Assembly (NCBI GenBank): GCA_003282205.1
Contig: QBZW01000005.1
Location: forward strand, 47,675-111,674
Direction: 5' to 3'
Length of the DNA: 64,000 nucleotides
From: Pelagibacteraceae bacterium AG-337-G04
Lineage (GTDB): Bacteria > Pseudomonadota > Alphaproteobacteria > Pelagibacterales > Pelagibacteraceae
Shown: positions 7,797 to 16,435 of the stretch, in pieces
How the letters are laid out: each line of letters opens with the position of its first letter
Numbering within the stretch: position 1 is the first letter of the stretch
Position numbers and translations under genes: made by a program
The notes under the pieces: model-generated
Databases searched by the model: none
The model's input: the letters and a program-made list of their open reading frames with translations, nothing else
What the model was told of the DNA's origin: nothing

Positions 7797-7825
7797 AGCC
7801 CCCTAGAAATAGGGGGCTTTTTTTT
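7797..7825 (+). terminator. Rho-independent terminator after the binding-protein gene
   Basis: Perfect 8-bp stem AGCCCCCT (7797-7804) with AGGGGGCT (7811-7818), a 6-nt loop, and a run of eight T. Sited between the binding-protein gene and the permease gene, it probably acts as an attenuator that sets more binding protein than membrane components. Confidence 0.93.
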
Positions 7826-7843
7826 ATAAGCATCTAATAAATT

Positions 7844-8737
7844 ATGGATTTTTTAATATTTCAAGTCCCGATGTTAACCGTCCAAGCTGTCTTAGACGGA
7901 CTGTTACTTGGAATATTATTTGCACTTATTGCATATGGAATGGCTCTTCAATGGGGAGTTATGAATATAATTAACATTGCACAAGGTGATCTTGTTATAT
8001 TGGGTGGATACATTGCTTATTTTATGTATCTCTATGGAATTCACCCAGCATGGGGTGTAATAGTTTCACCAATTATAATGTATTTTGTTGGTGTTATTAT
8101 TTATAAGTTAGTCATAAATAAAGTTGTTGATAGAGATTTATTTATCTCAATTCTTGCAACATTTGGCATAAGTATTTTATTTATGCAATTAATGAACTTT
8201 GCATTTGGAGCAGACGTAGTTCTTGCTAACTCTGGATATGGTACAACCATGTTATTTGATAACTCTGTAACATTACCAAATTCCAAGATATTTTCTGCTT
8301 TCATAAGCATTGTATTTGCAATTGGGTTGGTAATATATATGAAAAAATCTAAGCTTGGTCGTGCTATTAGAGCAACCGCTCAAAATGCAAGAGCAGCAAA
8401 GATTTTAGGTGTAGATACAGAAAAGGTATATGCGGCTACTTTTGGTATTAACGCAGCTTTATGCGGTGTAGCTGGAGCTTTAATTTCAATTACTTTCACA
8501 ATTCACCCTTACATGGGATTACCTTACACCATCAGATCTTTTATGATTGTTATTGTTGCAGGCTTAGGAAATCTACCAGGTGTTGCAATGTCAGGTATGG
8601 GATTAGGTGTGTTTGAAGAATTTGCAGATTATATTTTAGGTACAGAATTTAGGATTGGTTCTGTATTTTTGCTGCTAGTTTTAATTTTAGTTTACAGAAG
8701 ATTTAAACTTTCAAGAAAAAGAGAATATTTAAAATGA
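7844..8737 (+). CDS. livH: Liv-type ABC permease, LivH family (importer 1)
   Basis: 297 residues, about eight membrane segments, BPD_transp_2 family. Characteristic early motif GMALQWGVMNIINIAQGDLVI-type sequence (here split as QWGVMNIINIAQGD followed by LGGY). The conserved cytoplasmic loop GRAIRATAQNARAAKILGVD contacts the ATPase. Stop overlaps the next gene's start (ATGA). Forms the inner-membrane channel with the LivM-type subunit encoded after the intervening hydrolase gene. Confidence 0.92.
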   Translation: MDFLIFQVPMLTVQAVLDGLLLGILFALIAYGMALQWGVMNIINIAQGDLVILGGYIAYFMYLYGIHPAWGVIVSPIIMYFVGVIIYKLVINKVVDRDLFISILATFGISILFMQLMNFAFGADVVLANSGYGTTMLFDNSVTLPNSKIFSAFISIVFAIGLVIYMKKSKLGRAIRATAQNARAAKILGVDTEKVYAATFGINAALCGVAGALISITFTIHPYMGLPYTIRSFMIVIVAGLGNLPGVAMSGMGLGVFEEFADYILGTEFRIGSVFLLLVLILVYRRFKLSRKREYLK

Positions 8738-9840
8738 TTAAAAAAATTTTATTTTTAATTTTATTTTCTGTAATTATACCAACTATAGTTTTTGCATGTG
8801 AAGGTCGTAAAGTAAAAAAAAGTGGTTTCTTATATTATAAGGACGGAAAGAGTAAATTTATTGAAGGTTACGATATAGAAAATCCTCAAGATAAAATAAT
8901 TATGGTTTTTAATCGTGGAGCATGGCAAGTAAAAAAAGATTCTTTTTTTTGTATTCAAGGTAAAGAAAGTATGCAAAGTGTATTAGCCCAACTTTCAGGA
9001 ACAATTATAGATGGTAAAGAACTAGTTGTTTGGATTAATCAAGAATTATGGAAAGCTGGTCTTTATACACATGAAAAAAAATGTGTAACAGGGGAGCATA
9101 TGTATAAGGGTAAAAAATTATATTTTACTCCACCATATTGGAAATGTATGTGGGGACCCCCAACTTATATAAAAAAAGTCAAGACATCTAAAGATGATAT
9201 TTTACAAGTTCCAGAATATGTTAGTAATTTTCCATTAAAAAATAGAGCAGCAATAAATAGTGCAATTGCGGATATATTTGTTGAAAAAGGTACACCAAGA
9301 AACCAACTTTTTATTTCAGGCCATTCATGTGGGGGTATTGGAAGTTTAAGAATGGAGGCTGTGTTTCCAGAAGTTTATAATGCTGCAATTTCTCTTAATC
9401 CGAATTGTTGGGATAATATTGATAATGATTTAATGAGAGAGTTTCAGTTAGATGAAATAAGAAGTGCAGAAAAATTAGATGCTTTAACTTTTCACGGAGA
9501 AATGGATGGAGCGAGTAGTTATTTAGGAATTTCAAGTTATATGAGATGGATTGGAGATAAGCCTGGTGCTGAATGGGTTGAACTTCCAGTTCACAACAGT
9601 CCAAATGGTAGAGAATTTATTATTAATGGAGTAGAGTGCAAAATAAAATTTAGAATGAATAGTGGCTGGAAAATTAAACACAATTGGGATTACGGCCATA
9701 AAAAGAAAGCTTGGACTATAATAGATCCAAATGAAAAAAAAGAAATGAAAAAGAAGGCTGCTGGACACAATATTGCTATGTATATGTGTTTCACGCCTTA
9801 TCTTGAAGATATCAAAAAATTTATCGCAAAGAAATTATAA
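8734..9840 (+). CDS. Secreted alpha/beta hydrolase-like protein embedded in the ABC operon
   Basis: 368 residues with a clear signal peptide (cleavage near VFA, residue 21). A serine-hydrolase triad can be proposed: Ser198 in GHSCGG, Asp258 in HGEMDG and His345 in AAGHNIAM, in the right order and spacing for an alpha/beta hydrolase. Several cysteines (CEG, FFCIQ, KKCVTG, WKCMWG) may form disulfides in the periplasm. Family not recognised beyond the fold; dienelactone hydrolase or PHB-depolymerase-like relatives are possible. It overlaps the livH stop by 4 nt and livM starts 1 nt after it, so it is fixed in the operon. It may release the imported ligand from an ester or amide (inference). Confidence 0.72.
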   Translation: MIKKILFLILFSVIIPTIVFACEGRKVKKSGFLYYKDGKSKFIEGYDIENPQDKIIMVFNRGAWQVKKDSFFCIQGKESMQSVLAQLSGTIIDGKELVVWINQELWKAGLYTHEKKCVTGEHMYKGKKLYFTPPYWKCMWGPPTYIKKVKTSKDDILQVPEYVSNFPLKNRAAINSAIADIFVEKGTPRNQLFISGHSCGGIGSLRMEAVFPEVYNAAISLNPNCWDNIDNDLMREFQLDEIRSAEKLDALTFHGEMDGASSYLGISSYMRWIGDKPGAEWVELPVHNSPNGREFIINGVECKIKFRMNSGWKIKHNWDYGHKKKAWTIIDPNEKKEMKKKAAGHNIAMYMCFTPYLEDIKKFIAKKL

Positions 9841-9841
9841 G

Positions 9842-10891
9842 ATGAACAAAAATATTATTTTATATGCGGGGATATTAATTTTTGGAATTGTGGCTCCTTT
9901 TATATTTCCAGCTTTTAAAGTGCAATTATCAATCCTATGCATTTTAATTATTTTAGCTATCACATGGAATGTCCAAGGTGGTGAAATGGGATATAATACT
10001 TTTGGTAATATCCTTTTCTATGGACTAGGAATGTATTTATGTGCGTCGGTTCAAGTTGGAATGTTCTTTCCATTAGCTGAGTGGACTGAGGGCGGTGGAG
10101 AAAAGACATTTGTCCATACTCCTGCACAGTTTTTCCAGGGTTTTGGAGTTGGGCTAGCTGTTGCAGCTGTAGTTCCTGCAATAATTGCAGGCTTGATAGG
10201 TTATTCAATTTTAGGTTTGAGAGGTCATTATTTTGCAATTTGTACTTTAGGATTAGGTGTTGCAGCTGGTGAAATCTCTGGTGGAATAGAAATTATTGGA
10301 GCTGGACAAGGATTTACAACTCCTCCATTTCCAAATGTTGATAGATTAGAGGCAAGAGGAGAATTTTTCTATTTTTGCAGTTTTATAGTTTTAATATTTA
10401 CATTTCTTGCAGTTAAAGCAATTTACTCAACGCGATTTAAATTAGTCCTCAACGCTATAAGAGATAATGAAGACAAAGCTGAAGCAATGGGAATTCAAAC
10501 AATGAAATATAAAATAATTGGTTGGATGATTTCAGCATTCTTCTGTGGTCTAGCTGGAGGTATTATGGGTGGACTTGTGGGATATATAGACTCAACTGAT
10601 GTTGCATTTGATGGAAGAGAAATGGGAGTATTTATGGTATTGATGGCAATATTAGGTGGAAAAGGAACTTTATGGGGACCCGTTATTGGAGCTACTGTTT
10701 TTCATATATTTAAAGAGGGTTTTTGGACATTCTTCCTTGGATGGCAGTATGTTGCCCTTGGAGTTTTAATTGTCGTAATTGTTATTTATTTCCCAGAAGG
10801 CATTATGGGATGGCTTAGAGAAAAGTATCCTGAGAGATTTGGGGAAGTTGTAGATGAAGCTGACCGAAAGGCACAGGTTCAGCTCAAATGA
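9842..10891 (+). CDS. livM: Liv-type ABC permease, LivM family (importer 1)
   Basis: 349 residues with about ten membrane segments. Start chosen at the ATG one base after the hydrolase stop (MNKNIILYAG), because the longer reading from 9773 would overlap the hydrolase end by 68 nt. LivM-family signs are GLRGHYFAICTLGLG, NAIRDNEDKAEAMGI (ATPase-contact loop) and LGGKGTLWGPVIGA near the end. Partner of the LivH-type subunit. Overlaps the next ATPase gene by 4 nt. Confidence 0.92.
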   Translation: MNKNIILYAGILIFGIVAPFIFPAFKVQLSILCILIILAITWNVQGGEMGYNTFGNILFYGLGMYLCASVQVGMFFPLAEWTEGGGEKTFVHTPAQFFQGFGVGLAVAAVVPAIIAGLIGYSILGLRGHYFAICTLGLGVAAGEISGGIEIIGAGQGFTTPPFPNVDRLEARGEFFYFCSFIVLIFTFLAVKAIYSTRFKLVLNAIRDNEDKAEAMGIQTMKYKIIGWMISAFFCGLAGGIMGGLVGYIDSTDVAFDGREMGVFMVLMAILGGKGTLWGPVIGATVFHIFKEGFWTFFLGWQYVALGVLIVVIVIYFPEGIMGWLREKYPERFGEVVDEADRKAQVQLK

Positions 10892-11628
10892 GTATATTAG
10901 AAGTAAATAATGTGAGCAAATCTTTTGGGGGTGTTAAAGCCAATGTTGATATTTCTATGGCAGTAGAAAAAGGAAAAATCTTTGGATTAATTGGTCCAAA
11001 TGGATCTGGTAAAACGACATTGTTTAATTCTATAGTTGGAACTTATCCAATAGATCAAGGCTCTATAAAATTTAATGGTAAAGAAGTTTCAGAATTGCCA
11101 GTACCTATAATTGCAAAACTTGGTTTGCTTAGAACTTTTCAACAAACAAGAATATATGGAAAATTAAACTGTGTAGATAATATGCTCATAAGTCATAAAG
11201 CTAGTGACGAGAGTATAGTTTCAATTTTTTCAAAAATACCAAAAGATTTAACTGATAAAGCCGAAAACCTATTAAACTTTGTTGGACTATATCAGAAAAG
11301 AAATTTAAGAGCTGGTGACTTGTCATTTGGACAACAAAAGTTATTAGAACTTGCGATGGCATTAATGAATGAACCAGAAATGTTACTTTTAGATGAACCA
11401 ACCGCAGGTATTAATCCAACTTTAATAAATGGAATTATTGATAGATTAATAAAAGTAAATCAAGATTTTGGAATCACTTTGTTAGTTATAGAACATAATA
11501 TGAGAGTGATTATGCAATTAGCGGAAAGCATTTTTTGTTTAGCGCATGGAAAAATGCTTGCTAATGGAACACCGGATGAAATTAGAAATGATAAGCGTGT
11601 AATAGATGCATATCTAGGAGCACAATAA
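10888..11628 (+). CDS. livG: Liv-type ABC ATPase, LivG family (importer 1)
   Basis: 246 residues. Walker A GPNGSGKTT, Q-loop in RTFQQTRIYG, signature LSFGQQKLLELA (variant of LSGGQ), Walker B MLLLDEP, and switch histidine in VIEHNM. The C-terminal DEIRNDKRVIDAYLG is typical of LivG. Cytoplasmic nucleotide-binding subunit; start overlaps the LivM stop, and the last base of its stop is the first base of the LivF start. Confidence 0.94.
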   Translation: MSILEVNNVSKSFGGVKANVDISMAVEKGKIFGLIGPNGSGKTTLFNSIVGTYPIDQGSIKFNGKEVSELPVPIIAKLGLLRTFQQTRIYGKLNCVDNMLISHKASDESIVSIFSKIPKDLTDKAENLLNFVGLYQKRNLRAGDLSFGQQKLLELAMALMNEPEMLLLDEPTAGINPTLINGIIDRLIKVNQDFGITLLVIEHNMRVIMQLAESIFCLAHGKMLANGTPDEIRNDKRVIDAYLGAQ

Positions 11629-12413
11629 TGGCAAATCAATATGAAGTCTTAGGTAAAGCGCCTGTTGCTGAAGATTTAAAAAAACTATCTTCTGAAAACG
11701 TTCATTTAACTATAAAAGGTTTGTCTGCTGGATATGGAAAGATGGAAATACTTCACAATTTTGATTTGTTTGTTAGTAAAGCCCAATCTCTTTGTCTAAT
11801 AGGGCCAAATGGAGCTGGAAAATCTACAATACTCCACTCAATTTATGGTTTTACAAATATATTTACAGGAAAGATAGAAATTGATGGCAAAGAAATAACT
11901 AATCTTACTCCTGCCGAAAAACTTAAATCAGAGGGAATAGCTTATATTCTTCAAGATAATTCAGTTTTTCCAGATATGACAGTGGAAGAAAACCTTCTAA
12001 TGGGAGGATATATTAAAGACAAAACTGAGGAGTCTTTTGAAGAGGCTGAGAGAGTTCTACAAAAGTATGAAAGATTAAGAAATAGAAGAAACCAACCAGC
12101 AAAAGTGTTATCTGGAGGTGAGAGAAGGCTTTTAGAGATTTCTAGAGCTTTAGTGATGAAACCTTCTATTTTACTAGTTGATGAACCATCAATAGGGCTC
12201 GAGCCTAGATATATTCAAATGGTTTTTGAGATTTTAGACGATCTTCAGAAAAACGAGAAAAAAACAATCATATTAGTTGAACAAAATGCAAAGAAAGGTT
12301 TAGAGTTTGCAGACATAGGTTATGTCTTAGTTTCAGGTGAGACAGCTATTGCAGGTAAAGGTGATGATCTTTTAAATAATCCAGATGTTGGCCGTCTTTT
12401 CCTGGGCGGTTAA
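11628..12413 (+). CDS. livF: Liv-type ABC ATPase, LivF family (importer 1)
   Basis: 261 residues with an N-terminal extension of about 28 residues before the usual LTIKGLSAGYG start. Walker A GPNGAGKST, signature LSGGERRLLEISRAL, Walker B ILLVDEP, and the LivF-type switch VEQNAKKGL, where Gln replaces the usual His. Ends with DVGRLFLGG. Couples with LivG-type ATPase on the LivHM channel. Stop overlaps the AzlC-type start by one base (TAATG). Confidence 0.94.
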   Translation: MANQYEVLGKAPVAEDLKKLSSENVHLTIKGLSAGYGKMEILHNFDLFVSKAQSLCLIGPNGAGKSTILHSIYGFTNIFTGKIEIDGKEITNLTPAEKLKSEGIAYILQDNSVFPDMTVEENLLMGGYIKDKTEESFEEAERVLQKYERLRNRRNQPAKVLSGGERRLLEISRALVMKPSILLVDEPSIGLEPRYIQMVFEILDDLQKNEKKTIILVEQNAKKGLEFADIGYVLVSGETAIAGKGDDLLNNPDVGRLFLGG

Positions 12414-13117
12414 TGATTAATCCAAAATATTTTTTAAAAGGAGTTCTCTGTTCTAGAAAATTTGACAGTCCGGCAATTGCACTTGGAGCTAGCTTTATTG
12501 CAATAGGAGCATTGCTAAAAAATTTAGGTTTCACAATTCAAGAAAGTATCTTCTCTACATTTTTAACTTACGCTTTGCCAGGATCCTTGGTTATGGCAGA
12601 ATCTATGTTGATTGGAGCTTCTTTAATAAACATTTTTTTAGCAGTATGGTTGGTTAATTCTAGACTTTATCCAATGACTGTCTCGATAATGCCTTTACTC
12701 AAACACGAAAGTCAACCACGATGGAAATATTATTTATCTTGTCACTTTGTTGCTGTTTCTTCATGGTTAATTTTAAAGAGTAATTATGAGGAAATAGAGA
12801 AAAATTATAGAATTGATTTTTGGATTGGCATTGGGACTGCAACTTGGTTAATTGCCATTTTTTCAACAGTATTAGGATACTATGCAGCCGATTTTTTAAA
12901 TAAAGATATGATAATTGGTTTAACGATTGTAAATCCAATTTATTTTATGTGTGCAATGATAGGTGTAATGAAAACAATTCAACTTTCGTCAGCAATACTT
13001 TTAGGAGCAATTCTGGGACCAATTTTTTATTTTATATCTACTGAATGGAGTGTTTTAATAGGAGGAGTAGTCGCTGGTACAGTAGCTTATCTAATTGGAG
13101 AAAAATATGGCAACTAA
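12413..13117 (+). CDS. azlC: AzlC family amino-acid exporter large subunit
   Basis: 234 residues with multiple hydrophobic segments. Family features are the N-terminal GASFIAIGALLKNLGFTIQES region, a middle SRLYPMTVSIMPLL, and a small partner encoded next door. AzlC with AzlD forms an inner-membrane exporter of branched-chain amino acids or their analogues. Its place behind an importer operon is notable; the pair may bleed off surplus imported substrate or exchange it. Overlaps the AzlD-type gene by 11 nt. Confidence 0.85.
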   Translation: MINPKYFLKGVLCSRKFDSPAIALGASFIAIGALLKNLGFTIQESIFSTFLTYALPGSLVMAESMLIGASLINIFLAVWLVNSRLYPMTVSIMPLLKHESQPRWKYYLSCHFVAVSSWLILKSNYEEIEKNYRIDFWIGIGTATWLIAIFSTVLGYYAADFLNKDMIIGLTIVNPIYFMCAMIGVMKTIQLSSAILLGAILGPIFYFISTEWSVLIGGVVAGTVAYLIGEKYGN

Positions 13118-13433
13118 TATTATTTTAATAATTTTAGTAACTTCTTTTGCAACATATATATCAAGATTTCTCGGTGCTTTTACCTCAGAAAAAATTGGTG
13201 AAACTTCTAAAATTTATAAATGGTTTAATTGTGTTGCATATTCAACACTTGCAGCTTTAATTTCAAGAATGCTAATTTTTCCGTCAGGTGATCTCTCTGA
13301 TGTGAATTATATTTTAAGGATAACAGTGATATTATTATCAATATTAATTTTTTATGTAACTAAGAGAAATTTAGTTTATCCAACTGTATTATCTGCTATA
13401 ATTTTGGCTACATTAAATAGTTTTACGGTATGA
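13107..13433 (+). CDS. azlD: AzlD family amino-acid exporter small subunit
   Basis: About 108 residues with four hydrophobic segments (family AzlD: TYISRFLGAF, YSTLAALISRM). Start chosen at the ATG at 13107, with GGAG 6 nt upstream inside the azlC end; an upstream TTG at 13095 is an alternative. Partner of the AzlC-type protein. Stop overlaps the next start by 4 nt. Confidence 0.85.
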   Translation: MATNIILIILVTSFATYISRFLGAFTSEKIGETSKIYKWFNCVAYSTLAALISRMLIFPSGDLSDVNYILRITVILLSILIFYVTKRNLVYPTVLSAIILATLNSFTV

Positions 13434-13936
13434 AAAAGCTTATTTTTATCATATTTTTTTTAGTTTTTAGCACTCAAGTAAAAGCAGGATGCGATGACCC
13501 TATAACTGATGGTGTAGATTATACTCAGTGCAAATTTTCGGATGGACAAGATTTACAAGGAAGTTATCTCCCAAATTCTAATCTTTCATTTGCAAGTTTT
13601 ATTCAAGTAAATCTTGATAAAAGCATAATGATGAATTCAAACCTAGCTTTTGGTACATTTTCAGAGTCTTCATTTATTAGAGCAAACTTATATGAGTCAA
13701 CATTGACAGGTGCAAACTTTGAACTGTCAAATTTTTCTAGCGCAAATCTTACAAGAGCAGATTTTATGGGAGCTACACTTATTGATGTAAATTTTCAAAA
13801 TTCCAATTTGATGGAGGCAAATTTTACCTCATCAAATATATTAAACGCAAATTTTGAGGGTGCTAATTTAATAGGTGCCACGTGGACTAATGGTGAAATA
13901 TGTGGTCCAGACTCAATAGGTGTTTGTAAAAAGTAA
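13430..13936 (+). CDS. Secreted pentapeptide-repeat protein
   Basis: 168 residues with a signal peptide (cleavage after VKA, residue 19). From about residue 40 to 160 it is a run of A(N/D)LxxS/A-type pentapeptides (SNLSFASF, ANLYESTLTGANF, ANLTRADFMGATL), forming a right-handed quadrilateral beta-helix in this fold. Cysteines flank the helix (GCDDP, QCKF, ICGP, VCKK). Periplasmic or surface location is expected. Function cannot be told from the repeat. Its start overlaps the AzlD stop, so it is co-transcribed. Confidence 0.85.
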   Translation: MKKLIFIIFFLVFSTQVKAGCDDPITDGVDYTQCKFSDGQDLQGSYLPNSNLSFASFIQVNLDKSIMMNSNLAFGTFSESSFIRANLYESTLTGANFELSNFSSANLTRADFMGATLIDVNFQNSNLMEANFTSSNILNANFEGANLIGATWTNGEICGPDSIGVCKK

Positions 13937-13940
13937 TTTT

Positions 13941-14861
13941 ATGAAAGATCTTTTAAAACTAAATGGATTTGAAATTTCGTATCACGAAAAATCTAATAGA
14001 ATAATAAATATTAAAATCGAAGATGAAATTATAGATAGATTAGCATTTCCGTTTAAAAAATTTAATATTACAGCTCTTGAGTATAAACCATTTACCAGAT
14101 TCACCATTGCAAAAAGTTTAGATGAGACAGCATCTAATAAATTAAGTAATTTCATTAATGAAATTATAAAAGATAGAGATACAGGTTGTTTTATTATTGG
14201 CCCAAAAAAAAATTCATCTAAAATTGATCAAACTTTTCTGGTAAAACTTTCAACAGCAATTACTCATTTGATTGGTAATCCAAACCATGACTCCATGGCA
14301 GGTAAATACTATGCAAGATTTCATGTCAAACACGAAGATAATAGTGACTCATATCTGAGAAAAGCTTACACAAATATGGATTTGCATACAGATGGAACTT
14401 ATGTTCGAGAAACAACAGATTGGATTTTAATGTCTAAACTCGAAGAAGAAAATGTAGTTGGTGGAGAAACTGCTTTACTGCATTTGGATGATTGGGAACA
14501 CTTACCTGAACTTTCAGAAGATAAAATTGGTTTACAAAATTTTACTTGGGGATCACCTAAAAGTAAAAATATTGACTATAAAGTTGAACACCCTGTATTT
14601 TCAAAGGATGAAAACGGTAAACCAATTATTTCGTATATAGATCAATTTCCAGAACCTAAAAATATGGAGCAAGGACTATTTTTGCAGAAATTATCTGATG
14701 CACTAGAGGGTAGCAAAAATAAAATCGTAACTTCCTTACCAGTTGGTAGTGCTGTTGTAGCAAATAATTATTTTTGGCTTCATGGAAGAAAACCATTTAT
14801 TGAAAATAAAAATTTATCAAGAGAATTACTAAGAATTAGAGGTTCCTTTTTTAATAATTAA
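13941..14861 (+). CDS. glaH: Glutarate 2-hydroxylase (CsiD/GlaH family)
   Basis: About 306 residues, matching E. coli CsiD/GlaH in size and in many blocks: ALEYKPFTRF, TAITHLIGNPN, YYARFHVKHEDNSDSYLR, LHTDGTYV, LLHLDDWEHL, YIDQF and WLHGRKPF. Iron ligands are His149, Asp151 and His281. The enzyme uses Fe(II), O2 and 2-oxoglutarate to turn glutarate into L-2-hydroxyglutarate, the end of one lysine-degradation route. ATG at 13941 is chosen over the GTG at 13920 because it lines up better and avoids overlap with the preceding gene. LhgO is not in the window. The context suggests the nearby importer may take up a lysine-derived compound (inference). Confidence 0.9.
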   Translation: MKDLLKLNGFEISYHEKSNRIINIKIEDEIIDRLAFPFKKFNITALEYKPFTRFTIAKSLDETASNKLSNFINEIIKDRDTGCFIIGPKKNSSKIDQTFLVKLSTAITHLIGNPNHDSMAGKYYARFHVKHEDNSDSYLRKAYTNMDLHTDGTYVRETTDWILMSKLEEENVVGGETALLHLDDWEHLPELSEDKIGLQNFTWGSPKSKNIDYKVEHPVFSKDENGKPIISYIDQFPEPKNMEQGLFLQKLSDALEGSKNKIVTSLPVGSAVVANNYFWLHGRKPFIENKNLSRELLRIRGSFFNN

Positions 14862-14877
14862 GTATAGTAATTAAACT

Positions 14878-15648
14878 ATGAAACTCGGTTTTATAGGTAC
14901 AGGTAAAATTACTCATTCTGTTGTCACAGGAATTTGTTCATCTAAGATTAAGTTTAATGAAATATTAGTTTCCCCAAGAAACCTGGCAACTGCTAGAAAG
15001 TTAGCTAAATATAACAAAAAGGTTAAAATAGCAAAGTCAAATGATGAAATTGTAAACTCTTGTAATTGGATATTTTTAGCAGTAACTCCAACTGTAGGTC
15101 AAAATCTTATAAAAAAACTTAAATTTAAATCAAATCAAACAATAATAAGTTTCATATCTACTATCACATTATCGCAATTAAAAAAAATGATTAAAACTAA
15201 GGTAACAATAGTGAGAGCAATTCCTTTACCTCCAATATCTATAAAAAAAGGCCCTGTTCCAATTTTTCCACCAAACAAAAAAATAAAAAATTTTTTTAAT
15301 AAATTAGGTACTACAGTTGAAATTAGAAATGAGAAGCTTTCAAAAAATTTCTGGTCCACATCGGGTATGATGGCCCCATTCTATGAACTTTTAAATACCA
15401 TGGCCAATTGGTTAGTAAAAAAAGGTGTGAAAAAGGAAAGTGCTCAAAAATATATTACATCTTTATTCGTAGCTTTATCTGAGGATGCAGTTGTGAATTC
15501 AAAAAGAGATCTAAAATATTTAGTAAAAGAATCTCAAACTCCCAAAGGACTTAATGAACAAGGAGTAAACGAACTTAGAAAATTAGGTTTTTATAAATCA
15601 ACTGAAAAAACTTTAAACAGTATTCTTAAAAGACTTAATAAAGTATAA
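14878..15648 (+). CDS. Pyrroline-5-carboxylate reductase family protein (ProC-like)
   Basis: 256 residues. N-terminal Rossmann motif GFIGTGKIT, then AVTP, then IVRAIPLPPISIKKGP, equivalent to the ProC R-x-M-P-N-x-P region but with L for M and P for N. The C-terminal dimerisation part (SGMMAPFYELL, then VKESQTPKGLNEQGV) keeps the TPGG/TPKG-type end motif. It may reduce an imine other than P5C, given the altered motif. It lies 16 nt after glaH and 14 nt before the second Liv operon. Confidence 0.75.
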   Translation: MKLGFIGTGKITHSVVTGICSSKIKFNEILVSPRNLATARKLAKYNKKVKIAKSNDEIVNSCNWIFLAVTPTVGQNLIKKLKFKSNQTIISFISTITLSQLKKMIKTKVTIVRAIPLPPISIKKGPVPIFPPNKKIKNFFNKLGTTVEIRNEKLSKNFWSTSGMMAPFYELLNTMANWLVKKGVKKESAQKYITSLFVALSEDAVVNSKRDLKYLVKESQTPKGLNEQGVNELRKLGFYKSTEKTLNSILKRLNKV

Positions 15649-15662
15649 TTCTAAAGTAGCTT

Positions 15663-16430
15663 ATGTCTGACATTCTGCAAATTGAAAATTTATCAAAATA
15701 TTTTGGTGGGCTAGCTGCAGTTTCAAACTGCTCATTAAAAATAAAAGAGGGCTCTATTACAGGAATTATTGGTCCAAATGGTTCAGGTAAGACAACATTG
15801 TTTAATCTAATCGCTGGTAACTTAAAATCTTCTGAAGGAAGTGTTTTATTCAATAATGAAAATATAACAGATGTGCCATCCCATGAATTATTTTCAAAAG
15901 GCCTATTAAGAACTTTTCAAATAGCCCATGAGTTTTCAAATATGACAGTACTAGAAAATTTAATGATGGTACCTGGCAATCAGTCAGGGGAAATTCTTTT
16001 AAATGCACTTTTAAAACCTAATTTAATAAAGAAGGAAGAAGATGAAATTAGAAAAAAAGCTTATGAAGTAACTGAATTTTTAAATTTAAAACATTTAGCT
16101 AATGAAAGAGCTGGAAATTTGTCGGGTGGTCAAAAAAAACTACTTGAACTTGGTAGAACAATGATGGTTGATGCTAAACTTGTATTGTTAGATGAAGTAG
16201 GAGCAGGGGTCAATAGAACCTTATTAAAGGATTTAGGAACAGCCATACTTAGATTAAACAAAGAAAAAAACTACACTTTTTGCATGATTGAGCACGATAT
16301 GGATTTTATTAGTAGAATGTGTGACCCAGTTATTGTTATGTCAGAGGGATCTGTTTTGTTTGAGGGAACATCAGATGAAGTAAAAAAAAACGACAAAGTG
16401 ATTGATAGTTATTTGGGAAGGAAAAAATAG
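15663..16430 (+). CDS. livG: Liv-type ABC ATPase, LivG family (importer 2)
   Basis: 255 residues. Walker A GPNGSGKTT, LRTFQIAHEF Q-loop, signature LSGGQKKLLELGR, and Walker B LVLLDEVGAGVN, where the usual DEP is DEV. Switch region is MIEHDMDF. Cytoplasmic ATPase of the second Liv-type importer. First gene of the ATPase-ATPase-permease-permease set, an order opposite to the first importer. Confidence 0.92.
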   Translation: MSDILQIENLSKYFGGLAAVSNCSLKIKEGSITGIIGPNGSGKTTLFNLIAGNLKSSEGSVLFNNENITDVPSHELFSKGLLRTFQIAHEFSNMTVLENLMMVPGNQSGEILLNALLKPNLIKKEEDEIRKKAYEVTEFLNLKHLANERAGNLSGGQKKLLELGRTMMVDAKLVLLDEVGAGVNRTLLKDLGTAILRLNKEKNYTFCMIEHDMDFISRMCDPVIVMSEGSVLFEGTSDEVKKNDKVIDSYLGRKK

Positions 16431-16435
16431 AAAAA

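Noticed and set aside
9773..9841. Earlier start of the LivM-type permease
   Set aside because: The added 23 residues overlap the hydrolase gene and do not look like LivM; the ATG at 9842 directly follows the hydrolase stop.
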